Assembly: GCA_036365455.1 (NCBI GenBank)
Contig: JAWQUS010000025.1
Coordinates: forward strand, 23,720,001 to 23,784,000
Length of the DNA stretch: 64,000 nt
Origin: Macrosoma leucophasiata
Lineage: Eukaryota > Arthropoda > Insecta > Lepidoptera > Hedylidae
Reading direction: 5' to 3'
Positions within the stretch are counted from its first letter, which is position 1. Every line of letters starts with the position of its first letter. Below the pieces are notes generated by a model. That model searched no databases and was not told the origin of the DNA. It saw only the letters and a program-made list of their open reading frames with translations. The translations under genes and the position numbers were made by a program. Positions 1 to 9,454 of the stretch are shown in pieces.

Positions 1-236
1 GGGCGTAGGCACCGCCGCGTTACCTAATATACTTGCCGCTAAATGGTAGTGTTCAGCACTATGGTGTTCCGGTCAGGTGGTAATGTACGGCCCTGTAATT
101 TCCGGCACAGAGGCATAACACCTTAGGCCTCAAGAGTGGTGCCGCATCTGCATTTTGACCTTGGTCTTTGTCTATAGGCTGCAGTCATCACTTAACATTA
201 ACGTGAACTGCATGCTTGTTTGCCACATAAAAAAAG
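1..236 (+). repeat. Family A retroposon-like repeat, 5' end cut by window edge
   Basis: This is a copy of the commonest repeat in the window. Full copies run about 290 bp, begin ACTGGTGGTAGAGCTCC, contain GTGTTCCGGTCAGGTGG and GGCTGCAGTCATCACTTAAC, and end TTCCATTACAT plus an A run. The A tail without terminal inverted repeats suggests a SINE or the 3' end of a LINE. I recognise no tRNA head, so the class is left open. Confidence 0.85.
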
Positions 237-721
237 TAAACATATCAGCGATGAAACCAACACTTTATTCCACAAAATAATAATTATTTACATTTCGAAA
301 TTGGAACAGTGTATGAGTAGTAACGAGTCTGTTCGAAACTCACCTATTAACCGGTCCCTATTGACAAAATTTAAGCACTAATGACCCTTTGTACAACGTG
401 AAATTTCAGTTTTCATAATGATAGTATCATTGTGTTCAAAATTTGGTGTATGTAAAATGTGGTTTTGTTTTTAATTTTATACCAGTGGACGGTGGCTTTG
501 TTAACGTTATTACAGGTTTAAAATACTTCCATCATTTATTCAAAAAAAATCATAAATTTGAAATCATATGAAAAATTTATGACTACTAGATAGAGATTGC
601 ATTTAGAAGCTATGAAAATATCAAATCAAATTAATGATGCGTCTGGGTTACAAATTAATAATTGGAGAGAAAATTTCTTGCAATACTCACTGGGACATCA
701 CGAATTTAAGCTGTATTTTTT
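237..721. other. A+T-rich stretch, nothing recognised
   Basis: No long open frame, RNA gene or recognised repeat lies between the two family A copies. Confidence 0.6.
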
Positions 722-999
722 TTTGTAATTGAAGTGGCAAACAAGCATGCTGTTGACATTGATGTTAAGTAACGATTGCAGCTAGACACGCACATAAAGA
801 CCAAGGTTAAAATGCAGATGCGTTACCACAGCTGAGGCCTAAGGTGTTATGCCTCTGTGCTGGAAATTACAGTTGCGAACATTAACACCTGACCGGAACA
901 CGATAGTGCTGAACACTACCATTTAGCGATAAGTACATTAGGTAGTTATGCGGTGGTGCCTATGGTCGCGAGCTCCGTCACTGGAGCTCTACCACCAGT
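722..999 (-). repeat. Family A repeat, near full length
   Basis: Read on the minus strand it runs from the ACTGGTGG head (end at 999) to the A tail (T run near 722). It lies about 110 bp outside the gypsy LTR, so it is an independent insertion. Confidence 0.85.
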
Positions 1000-1115
1000 A
1001 AAAGTTGACAGATAACGCACAACATCTCGTAGACAACTCGAAGTGAATATATTTTAAACGAATTGCGCGCTTGATCCATGAATTAAAGCTACGCGAATGA
1101 ATTGCGGATAGTAAC

Positions 1116-1216
1116 TGAAGTAAAACTACAGCTTGCTGGATTACGACTGACTTTATTAATCTAGGGTACATCGCCACAGCGCGAAGATCGACTACCTACA
1201 TTAACAATATGTTACA
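1116..1216 (-). repeat. 3' LTR of the gypsy element
   Basis: 101 bp, TGTAAC...CTTCA on the minus strand, with TAATAAA as a possible polyadenylation signal. It matches 8033-8133 at 98 of 101 positions. Confidence 0.93.
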
Positions 1217-1226
1217 TCTTTCCCTT
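1217..1226 (-). other. Polypurine tract of the gypsy element
   Basis: On the minus strand AAGGGAAAGA directly abuts the 3' LTR. This is the expected place and composition for the plus-strand primer of reverse transcription. Confidence 0.8.
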
Positions 1227-1498
1227 AAAATAAAAGCTTAAAAGTAAGTTAGAAAGTTTTCAGTAAAGCATTACATAACACTTGGTGCCTATTTTTTAAA
1301 TTACAAGTTGACAAGTATTTTAAATAAACACATTAATATAAATGCATAAGTGCTTATCACACTATTACCGATATAATTAAATATTTATGCTTACTGAATT
1401 ATATATGTACATGCGTAATAAAGTTTCAGAAACAATTATTAAATTAAGGTACAATTTTACCAGTCTCACAAATTTAAATAATGTATCTAGTAGATAAC

Positions 1499-2176
1499 TT
1501 ATTTATGGAACATCGATCCTATAAGATCACGAGCCCTACGTGAAGCTGCCCTGTACGTCTTATGTTCAATTGGCTTATTTTGGCGCGCAAGACCATCGTG
1601 ATCACTCTCGTCCGCTGACAAATATTGACCATCACCACTTCGATCGCTACCATCATTATCAGCATCATCCATCTCCTTCTCTTTGTGGGAAACAGAGGAT
1701 GATCCACTTTGTGGTGTGGTAGCACCCGAGTCAGAAACTAATTTAGTTATGTGACGCCTGTTTCGTCTATATATCTTACCCGATTCATTTACTGTAAGAA
1801 AATATGACCGTGGCTGATTAGACTTAGAAGTGACAATCATCTTTTTCTTTTTGGTACCGTCGGCGACCAAGACCTCATCACCCGGTTGAAGCTCAGGTAA
1901 AGAACGAGCGTGTCGATCGTAATATTCTTTACTACGTTCCTTTTTTTTGATTATGCTATGATAATCTGCATTGTTATCTCTCTGCGCTTGCAATTTACTA
2001 TCACGAGCGGGCAATTTAGTTCGCAGCCGCCGGCCCATCAGTAGTTCTGACGGAGAACCTATTCCATCCCTAGGAGTCGCTCGTAAGTTTAGGAGACCAA
2101 TATAAAATTCTGTATCGATGGATGTCGATTTTTTAATAATGTTTTTAGCCGTTCTTACTGCTCTTTCACTTAAACC
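1499..2176 (-). pseudogene. Gypsy integrase C-terminal part
   Basis: The frame is open from the deletion junction near 2176 to a stop at 1499. It begins with the segment around the third catalytic residue, the glutamate of the NGLSERAVRTAK motif. It continues through the linker ending in LLMGRRLRTKLP, then a basic C-terminal region with EYYDRHARSLPELQPGDEVLV, typical of gypsy integrases. The two catalytic aspartates of the D,D-E core are missing because the core between the zinc domain and this piece is deleted. The tail is rich in Asp and Ser. Confidence 0.85.
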
Positions 2177-3326
2177 ATTTGCACCGCACCGCCACCTCCA
2201 CGTCGCGCGACATTCCGACCCAAAACATTACGTCTCGGGCTCGCCGCTTGCAGCGCTCAATACCTAAATGGCCTTCGTGTACACGTTTTAACATCTCACT
2301 GCGAAGTGATGAAGGAATGAATACTAAATCGCTTTTGAAAATTACCCCATCCACATATTCAAAATAATCTCTATGCGACCAGTGGGCCTTCGCAATGGGT
2401 ACTACGTCATATTTATGTTGCGGCCAGCCATGTTTTATATATTTAATCAAGGTTTGGCTCTCCTCATCGTTCGCTATCTCTTTTCTTATATCATCTAATC
2501 TATCTGAACTAAATCTGGCAACACTTTGAATTAAGAAACATGACTGATCATTTATTTCCTGAGATATATTTTCAGGTAATATTTCAGGAAGAGCTGCACG
2601 AGAAAGTGCATCCGCTAGAAACATGTAAAGACCTGGCTTGTAAGTCACTTTAAAATCATAGCCCTGAACCCGCAACATCAACCTCTGTAAACGAGCCGGG
2701 ACAGTATTAAGGGACTTCGTGAATAATGTTTCAAGAGGCTTGTGGTCACTCTCCACAGTGACATCCGTTCTACCAAACGTGTACTGATGGAAACGCTCGA
2801 GTGCAAACACTATGGCGAGAGTCTCTTTCTCTATCTGAGCATATCTTTGTTGAGTGTCGGTGAGAGTGAGGGATGCAAATTCTACAGGTCGGTCATGCTG
2901 CAACAACACTGCGCCCAACGCGTACGAGCTGGCGTCCACCGATATTAGCACCGGTTTCTCTGTCGAGTACAGCGCCAATACCGGTGCACTACACAGTGCT
3001 TCTTTTAACTGTACAACTGCCGCATCATGTACAGCATCCCATGACCACTCAACGTTCTTCTTCAATAAACACCTCAAGGGTGCTGCTAGTTCCGAAAAAT
3101 GACTTATAAATTTTGATAGGTAATTAACCATACCTAAAAACCGCTCTAAAGACAGTCGGTCACAAGGTGTTGGCATTTCACTTATAGCTTTTAATTTGTT
3201 TTTGTCCACTTGCATGCCCATGCCGCTAAATGTGTGACCTAAATAAGTAACTTCACTAACACGAAATAAACATTTTTCTCTATTGAAGCGTATGCCTACC
3301 TGGCGAGCTCTGTCCAGCAGACTTCT
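2166..3326 (-). pseudogene. Gypsy RT C-terminal part, RNase H and integrase zinc domain
   Basis: The frame resumes just after the nested element (TSD at 3322) and runs to 2166. Order: RT connection with REKCLFRVSEVTYLGHTF; RNase H with the DASSYALGAVL, QIEKETLAIVFALERF, ESDHKPLE and LADALSRA motifs that hold its acidic residues; then the start of the integrase HHCC zinc domain (HEGHLGIERCKRRARDVMFW). It ends in a few junction codons where the integrase core is deleted. Apart from the deletion and the upstream interruption, the frame is open. Confidence 0.9.
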
Positions 3327-3653
3327 TGTGCGGTTTGACACACTGTACATTCTGCCCGTCAGCATTTTTGCAGTTCGCAACAGCGACAGCAGTGTGTGAC
3401 GACATCACGAAGTCGTGTAGACGCGTCCACTCTCATTTTTATCATTATATCAATTAATTAATATCAAATATCATCATTTATCATTATCATTTTAATTATC
3501 AAAATATCACTAAGACTATCAAAAAATATCAATTTAATGTAATAAAATCTGTAGAACATCATCATATCAAATCAGCATAATAAATCATAATATCATCAGT
3601 AACTCTCTATCATTTATCTCTATACGACTTCAAGCAAAAGGTGTAACCGTACA
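3327..3653 (+). repeat. 5' LTR of nested element
   Basis: 327 bp, TG...CA. It is strikingly rich in ATCAT/ATCA motifs and contains AATAAA signals. Confidence 0.88.
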
Positions 3654-3659
3654 TCTTTA

Positions 3660-3675
3660 TGGTCCTTCGAGCCGG
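3660..3675 (+). other. Primer-binding-site candidate of nested element
   Basis: TGGTCCTTCGAGCCGG starts 6 bp after the 5' LTR. The TGG start and the T-arm-like TTCGA suggest complementarity to a tRNA 3' end. The tRNA was not identified. Confidence 0.6.
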
Positions 3676-4434
3676 ATGAAGATTGAAGGATTGAAGTCTG
3701 AAATGAGCCATTGTATCAAAGATAGCAATCAAAACAAATGTCAGCAAAATATTTCACCTTGCAGAAATATATGGACGCAACTTGATGCAGTGAACACTTA
3801 CCTTTATTTTTGTTGTGACCAGTGCAGACTTCGAATAATGTGCGAGGATCAATTATCAATGAAACAGATAAGTGGAGCAGGTATAGCCAGTTTTGACTCC
3901 AGTTGTATAGTTAAAGGAGATCAGTTTTCCATATATACTCACAAATTCATTCAAAGTACAATACATGTGAAACCTGACGTGACATATATTCGCGAGATAC
4001 CTCCCATCATCGAGGTTATAAACTTATCAATTCCGATCGCATGGGACAAGGACAACGAAACAGATCATATGAAAGAATACCTAAATCACATTAAGGTCCA
4101 ACTAGAGCAAATGAAGCAAGAAGGAGTTTTAACGGAGAAAATTTCGTATCACGATGTACATCACTATACAGTGGCGTACATATTTGTCATCCTGGGCCTC
4201 ATCGTCGGAGCAGTTTATCTGCGGCGGCTCGTAAGGCGTAGTCGCCAGCAGCATCACCAGGAAGCAGCAGCAGCGGCGGCGGCAGCACCGCTGCCCGCCG
4301 CGCCGGAGGCGGTGGCCTTGGAGCTACCCGCGCCGATGCCAGCACCACGGCCAAGTGATAGTGTAGTTTTGAAAGCCACAAGAGAACAGGCGTCGTCGCC
4401 TGTATTTAGGCCGTGTGTATTTAGCAATAAGTAG
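3676..4434 (+). CDS. Env-like membrane protein ORF of nested LTR element
   Basis: 252-codon open frame starting at the ATG immediately after the primer site. It has a Cys-rich N-terminal half (cysteines roughly at residues 13-56 and 77), then a hydrophilic, partly helical stretch. One strong hydrophobic segment lies near residues 165-183, followed at once by a basic LRRLVRRSR stop-transfer signal, then an Ala/Pro-rich tail of about 60 residues. This fits the membrane-anchored C-terminal part of an envelope-like glycoprotein carried by some LTR elements. No signal peptide, fusion peptide or cleavage site is visible. The start was probably created by a deletion joining the leader to a distal gene. 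Family identity is inferred from topology and position only. Confidence 0.55.
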   Translation: MKIEGLKSEMSHCIKDSNQNKCQQNISPCRNIWTQLDAVNTYLYFCCDQCRLRIMCEDQLSMKQISGAGIASFDSSCIVKGDQFSIYTHKFIQSTIHVKPDVTYIREIPPIIEVINLSIPIAWDKDNETDHMKEYLNHIKVQLEQMKQEGVLTEKISYHDVHHYTVAYIFVILGLIVGAVYLRRLVRRSRQQHHQEAAAAAAAAPLPAAPEAVALELPAPMPAPRPSDSVVLKATREQASSPVFRPCVFSNK

Positions 4435-4522
4435 TACCTAGATAATTTGTTTGTATCATGTCGTTCATCATTTCATCAATCATCAATTACGCCTAATTTC
4501 TTTCATCTTGCGGCCGGCAGCA

Positions 4523-4849
4523 TGTACGGTGTGACACACTGTACATTCTGCCCGTCAGCATTTTTGCAGTTCGCAACAGCGACAGCAGTGTGTGACGACA
4601 TCACGAAGTCGTATAGACGCGTCCACTCTCATTTTTATCATTATATCAATTAATTAATATCAAATATCATCATTTATCATTATCATTTTAATTATCAAAA
4701 TATCATTAAGACTATAAAAAAATATCAATTTAATGTAATAAAATCTGTAGAACATTATCATATCAAATCAGCATAATAAATCATAATATCATCAGTAACT
4801 TTCTATCATTTATCTCTATACGACTTCAAGCAAAAGGTGTAACCGTACA
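4523..4849 (+). repeat. 3' LTR of nested element
   Basis: 327 bp, same ends as 3327-3653, about 98% identical. No clear polypurine tract precedes it, which is unusual for an LTR element. Confidence 0.88.
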
Positions 4850-6009
4850 CTTCTCAATCTCGAGTCATGCTCTGCCTCCGTCCTTCCCCAGACGATTATG
4901 TCATCTACAAAGGATTCTACACCTTCAAGGTCTTCCAGTAGTTGCCGCACCTTAGCATGAAAAATTTCAGACGCAGAATTAATCCCATATGGTAACCTTA
5001 AAAATTGGTACCTACCGAAGGGTGTACCGAACGTACACAAGTCTGCGCTCTCATTATCCATCTCGACCATCCAAAAACCAGATCTGGCGTCCAGTTTACT
5101 AAATATGTTTGCGCCCTCTAGCTTTATAGCGATATCAGTTAACGTGGGCAAAGGATAGTGCGACCGACGTATAACTCGGTTCAATGGTCGGGGATCTAAG
5201 CAAATGCGCAAGTCTCCATCCTTTTTAGGAGCTAGAACGATCGCGTTGACCCACGGTGTTGGATGTGTGACCTTACGCACGACACCCATTTTTTCCATCT
5301 TATTGAGGGAGTCTAATAATTTATCTCGAATTCCTATCGGTATTTTACGCACAGGACACACTATAGGGCTAGCGTCTTTCTGCAATATAATCTTATATTT
5401 ACCAGGCAACTTGCCTAAACCATGAAACAAATCATCATACTCAGTTATCACCAATGACATTATGCGTTTAACAACACCTATTTCCTCGCATGTAATTTTA
5501 CCTAAAACATCTTGACAATTAAAATCTGCGATAACAAATTTTATGTTGTATACCCTGCCTTTAAAAATCCACGACATATCGCAAGTGCCGGCTATCGGTA
5601 AATAATTGCCACAAAACGATTGTGCTTTTATTTGTTTTCGTTTGATATCTGCAACGTTACAACCTAAACTTAAATAACTTTTTATAGACAATACATTAAA
5701 ATCAGATCCTGTATCTAGTTTAAAAGATAATCGCATGTTTGTTTTAGCCAAAATTAAAGATTCAAACCACTTACTGTTCTCGTGATTGTTACCGTATATA
5801 GTATACACGTCGTCCAGTGTCGATATGAAATATAATCGATCATCATTATCTTCATGAAGTTCATACACCTTTTTTACCATTGTCTCGGGATCTGATTGTG
5901 CACATTTTTTTGAAATGTCCTCTATTGTTGCACGTAAAACACTTTGCAAACCTAGCCGGGCATTGTGCCCCACCATCACAACGCACAAAACCACAATTAT
6001 TGCAAGCAT
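4850..6009 (-). pseudogene. Gypsy protease and N-terminal RT
   Basis: One open frame overlaps the end of gag in another frame, as in many gypsy elements that join gag and pol by frameshifting. The aspartic protease motif LDTGSDFN is at about residue 98. RT follows with the VRKIPIGIRDKLL entry, the CLDPRPLNRVI and FSKLDARSGFW motifs, LPYGINSASEIF, and the catalytic box FVDDIIVWG (F-V-D-D instead of the usual Y-x-D-D). The frame is cut at the nested element; codons below 4850 belong to that insertion. Confidence 0.9.
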
Positions 6010-6168
6010 TGGAAGTAAACACGTTGTTTACATGATCGCCGCGATGCACCTGTGACGTACGATAAGAACCGCGTGACCTTGGTGCGCCTGCACCGAATAG
6101 CGCGTCCACTGCGACCGATGATGTACTATGTGCACTGCTCGCTTTTGAAACTTCTATTTGCCATTGTC
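5861..6168 (-). pseudogene. Gypsy gag C-terminal part with zinc knuckles
   Basis: The frame begins at the junction with LINE-derived DNA near 6168 and stops at 5861. It contains a canonical CCHC knuckle, CFTCNNRGHFKKMC, preceded by a second Cys-rich knuckle in which the expected His is replaced. This is the nucleocapsid end of gag and overlaps the protease ORF in a different frame. Confidence 0.85.
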
Positions 6169-6169
6169 A

Positions 6170-6475
6170 GACAGTTCACCACTAAGTCACCCATACGCAC
6201 TCCCACATCCATCAACTTCACCCTCTGGAGGCATTTGTCCAGATATATAATAAACAGCCTAGACGAAAGCACGCAACCCTGTTTGACACCGATGTTAACA
6301 TCAAACCAGGGTGACATATTACCATCTACCCGCACACATGCTTGACAGCCCACATACGTGGACTGTATTGCACGGAGCAGACTGCCATCAATACCATACT
6401 CTGGCAAAATGTCCCACAGCTCCTTTCGTAATACCCTATCAAACGCCTTCTCCAAATCCACAAAACACACACACA
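6170..6475 (-). pseudogene. LINE reverse transcriptase fragment inside gag
   Basis: The minus-strand frame reads FVDLEKAFDRV, then GVKQGCVLSSRLFIIYLDK and a segment ending GDLVVNCL. These are conserved RT blocks of non-LTR retrotransposons just before the catalytic YADD, which is lost at the junction with gag DNA. A short CA run marks the other end. It probably belongs to the same LINE family whose 3' ends occur at 13.9, 49.2, 56.8 and 59.0 kb; that link is inferred. Confidence 0.8.
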
Positions 6476-7549
6476 CAAACAAAGATATTTCTAGATTCTT
6501 AATATTTTAGTTATTTTCGTATATAGAATAGAGAGTTGTTGTTTATCTATGCATTTAATAAGGGTTATTAAATGCATAGATAAACAACTATTCCTTATAC
6601 TAAAGTTCTAGTGTCGAAACGGCGCGGCGTATGGACGCCAAGTTGCGTTCAATGGGTTAGAAAAAAGGTATAGGTGTAGGTCAAAAGTTGTGTTCAGTTA
6701 CCATCCTTGTGAAGTATGTGCGACTAATAGCTTAAGATCCGAATAACCGAATATTTCCCCTAATAATCAATGACATAACTGCCTGAATACTAGGTATTAC
6801 GTACACTATCACTATCACTAAACATTATAAAGTGAAAGTCCAGTATTTTTTAACCGAATTCAAAATGGAGGTGGTTCTCAATTCGACCCGTATGTTTTTA
6901 TTTGTGTGTATGTTACGCGATTTCTTTCTTTGTCTGTATGTATGCGTTAATCTCGGCAAGTTGGATTTTGTACCTGTTTTAAATGATGAAAAAAGATTTT
7001 CTGAGGATGGTTAATATTTATAATTTATCAATATCGTACTTATATTTACCGAAATATCACAGTTTTTGTCAAAGAAGTCGGGCGCGTCCCTACAATAAGA
7101 TAAATGCTGTCCGTTCGAAGCCGGGGCGTGTCGCTAGTGTATACGTAACTACTCTAATAGTAACGTGTTAGGATTATTGAATAGAATATAAATTTTTAAA
7201 AGCTGCAAGTAAGCAATTTAATATTTATGAAAAGGCCTCTTTCTTGATAATAACTCTACAAGTAATAGAAATAGGAATGCCATGTTTTTAGTTTATAAAA
7301 TCTGAAAGCGCATTCATCAGTTTTTTTGAGTTATCTCATTAATACTAGACGTATTATGCTGTTCAGAATTTGCAGAAAAATATTGAGTTTAATTTGTAAT
7401 ACGAAATCATTTACTATTAGCCTAGAAACTACTGGAATAAGTCCATGAAATAATGAAATTATGAAATCATTAGACTTGACTTACTATTATTTTTCAATGA
7501 AATCAACTCAGTTTGGACTTCAGTTTTAATAAAATAAAAGATCTCTTTC
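6476..7549. other. Filler of unknown origin inside the gypsy gag gap
   Basis: A+T-rich, no long open frame. It holds a perfect hairpin (6538-6588) and is bounded by LINE RT DNA and a family A head. It replaces the missing middle of gag. Confidence 0.6.
6538..6588. repeat. Perfect 24-bp inverted repeat with 3-nt loop
   Basis: Arms 6538-6561 and 6565-6588, starting GTTGTTTATCTATGC. The transcript could form a very stable stem. No terminator or RNA gene context is visible. Confidence 0.9.
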
Positions 7550-7641
7550 ACTGGTGGTAGAGCTCCAGTGACGGAGCTCGCGGGCTCGGGCACCACCGAA
7601 TTACCTAATATACTTGCCGCTAAATGGTAGTGTTCAGCACT
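7550..7641 (+). repeat. Family A repeat, 5' third only
   Basis: Starts at the normal head but stops at GTTCAGCACTA, where gypsy gag DNA begins. Because the tail is lost at the same point where gag is broken, this is a rearrangement junction rather than a clean insertion. Confidence 0.85.
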
Positions 7642-7924
7642 AAGTATTTGGCTTCGTCATAAAATGTTGGTTGAACTTTTGGATTATTTTTGTGACGTCA
7701 TCACGGTCTTCATCTTTTATGAATTTGAAAGTGGAATAAATGTCGTATCCTTCGGCACCAATTAAATTAATCATCAAGCTCGCTTGAACATCAGGAGCTT
7801 CCTTGTGTATTCCAGACGCTTTCATAAATATCCTGAATTGTCTTTCCCACTTCCGCCACGCGTCGGCGCGACAAGTGGGTCCACCTTCTAACACTAATTC
7901 CGACGGTGGTCTTGCGTGTTCCAT
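7642..7924 (-). pseudogene. Gypsy gag N-terminal part
   Basis: 94-codon frame from the ATG at 7924, 108 nt after the 5' LTR. It reads like a matrix/capsid start (WRKWERQFRIFMKASG, then VQASLMINLIGAEGYDIY), a pattern common in mag-type gags. It ends at the rearrangement junction at 7642; the remainder up to the zinc knuckles is missing. Confidence 0.85.
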
Positions 7925-8018
7925 CGTTAATTATAACAACAACACGACACACAACAATCCTGGTCACCGTTTTTCGCGAACAACTGTGTTATTTTGTTAT
8001 TAAAACTATTTAATAAGC

Positions 8019-8032
8019 CACCGCTGCCACCA
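8019..8032 (-). other. Gypsy primer-binding site for tRNA-Leu
   Basis: On the minus strand TGGTGGCAGCGGTG follows the 5' LTR with no gap. It is the exact complement of the last 11 nt plus CCA of the tRNA-Leu(AAG) gene at 15499-15579. Confidence 0.92.
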
Positions 8033-8133
8033 TGAAGTAAAACTACAGCTTGCTGGATTACGACTGACTTTATTAATCTAGAGTACATCGCCACAACGCG
8101 AAGATCGACTACCTACATTAATAATATGTTACA
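8033..8133 (-). repeat. 5' LTR of the gypsy element
   Basis: 101 bp, TG...CA; TSD GTAAC follows at 8134-8138. Confidence 0.93.
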
Positions 8134-8138
8134 GTAAC

Positions 8139-8427
8139 CAGTTTTTTACAACCCTCGTTAGTAGAAACTAATGGAAGATAGCGCATCTGGTCTGTGTTAG
8201 CAGCGTAAGTGACCCGTATGGATGGTCTTATTTGTGCTGACTTATACTACCAAGAACGTAATAAACACTATTGGATTTGATTCCATGAATCAAGCAATAT
8301 AAGTATTTTTATAATAATTTACACAAATAGTCGAGATTCCAGGAGGAAATTGGTGAGCATTATTTAATCAACTTACATAATTTATATTACTGGTGGCAGA
8401 CTATCACTGTTGGAGCTCAAAAGCGTA
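8139..8427. other. Unassigned A+T-rich sequence
   Basis: No gene or recognised element was seen between the gypsy TSD and the Mutator-like MITE. Confidence 0.5.
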
Positions 8428-8436
8428 GGCTCGACC

Positions 8437-8726
8437 CATAGAGCAACACCGGAGGGGAGTAGCCATATGCAGGCTTTTCCCTCTGTCAAAGTGCAAGCCC
8501 AAATGGGTCTATACCTGTCGTCTAGATTTTTATATGTGTGCGTGAAATTGTTTCTGTATTTTGTTAAAGTCAAGGTGTGAGTTTCGTAGTAATAGACGAT
8601 TTTTGTAGCGTATGTGTGTCGCACGCATTTCCCCCCGCAAAAAAGGACAGACTGTTTTGCATCGGTAATAAACGCTATGGCTACTTCCCTCCAGTCCAAC
8701 GCGACCGGTGGCCCGTGTTGCTCTAT
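8437..8726. mobile_element. Mutator-like MITE, copy 1
   Basis: Ends ATAGAGCAACAC / GTGTTGCTCTAT. A 9-bp TSD GGCTCGACC flanks it (8428-8436, 8727-8735). TIRs of about 55 bp in better copies include GAGGGGAGTAGCCAT; here part of the left TIR is missing. Long TIRs plus a 9-bp TSD are the signature of Mutator-like elements. Interior has no transposase. Confidence 0.75.
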
Positions 8727-8794
8727 GGCTCGACCGTACTCATATTACCAATTTTCAACATTTATACACAAAACGTTTGGTCACTATCTCACCT

Positions 8795-9043
8795 GCGATT
8801 CGCCGGCGCGGCGTTACTTTTTGGCCCACGTAACAGGTGGCGAGCCTGTTGACATCTCCGGGCACATTACCAAACTTCGAGGTACTGGGAAATTTCCAGA
8901 AAATGGAAAAATCCCAATAGAACCAGATAAAAATGACTACACCATTATCTCTGACTCTCTCTTCCCCTACACGGGAATCGTACCCAGGACCCCAGCGTAG
9001 TAGTAATGACCTGCTACCACTAAGCTACCGAGGCAGAGGGAAG
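8795..9043 (-). repeat. tRNA-derived SINE family B
   Basis: The minus strand starts CTGCCTCGGTAGCTTAGTGG (box A-like) with a slightly altered box B. It continues through the family body (TATCAGAGATAATGG-like, CAACAGGCTCGCCACCTG) and is truncated before its 3' end. The best copy is at 54451-54770. Confidence 0.8.
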
Positions 9044-9049
9044 ATAGCA

Positions 9050-9450
9050 TGCATTAAAACAAAATCTAATAAGTAAATAACCCTCTTTTATATAAAGTGT
9101 GATAAATGCAAGTTTATCTCTAAACCTGTTAAAAACCTAACGCTGACAAAGTCTAATGGCATGTTTAACGTGCCAATTGTGCCAGAAAATACAATTAGTA
9201 TGCGATTGGAAATCAGCTGACAAAATAGGATTTTCCGTTCATTCTCTGTAGTGGTTTATCTGTAGTAGTTTGTCAGCGTTTTTGTGTAGATATAAATAAA
9301 ATTGTTTCAGAATTCCAGATTATTGGTTTTATTTGCTTCAATGCTTTGTGTTGGAGTTCTATTTGTTTGGATTTTGCTGTTTTGTTTCAAGATAAATCAA
9401 AGAATTTCACTTCTTAACCGAGTTACAAGGATTTGTTTTTGAAAAGCATC
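9050..9450. other. Unassigned A+T-rich sequence
   Basis: No open frame of note and no recognised repeat. Confidence 0.5.
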
Positions 9451-9454
9451 AGGG

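Larger units (their letters stand above)
3322..4854 (+). mobile_element. Nested, internally deleted LTR element with env-like ORF
   Basis: Two 327-bp LTRs (3327-3653, 4523-4849; about 7 differences) with terminal inverted repeats TGTACGGT/ACCGTACA (one mismatch in the 5' copy) flank only about 870 bp of internal DNA. The 5-bp TSD CTTCT (3322-3326, 4850-4854) lies in the gypsy RT gene, on the opposite strand to the host element. Taking out the element and one TSD leaves the RT frame continuous. The 5' leader (TGG-start primer site close to the LTR, ATG straight after) resembles BEL/Pao elements; this placement is inference. No gag, protease, RT or integrase remains, so any mobility would need help from a complete relative. 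Confidence 0.85.
1116..8133 (-). mobile_element. mag-like Ty3/gypsy LTR retrotransposon, defective and interrupted
   Basis: Seen: two 101-bp direct LTRs (1116-1216 and 8033-8133, 3 differences, all transitions) starting TG and ending CA on the minus strand. A 5-bp TSD GTAAC flanks the element (1111-1115, 8134-8138). A tRNA-Leu primer site follows the 5' LTR and a polypurine tract precedes the 3' LTR. On the minus strand the order is gag, protease, RT, RNase H, integrase. Very short LTRs and this RT style match the mag lineage described in Bombyx. The copy is dead: gag lacks its middle, RT is split by another LTR element at 3327-4849, and the integrase core is gone. About 3% LTR divergence points to a moderately old insertion. 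Confidence 0.92.

Noticed and set aside
4199..4381. Minus-strand ORF opposite the env-like gene
   Set aside because: Shadow of the Ala/Pro-rich GC-rich tail of the plus-strand ORF.
8382..8699. 105-codon minus ORF and overlapping plus ORFs
   Set aside because: All lie across the Mutator-like MITE and recur, broken, in its other copies.
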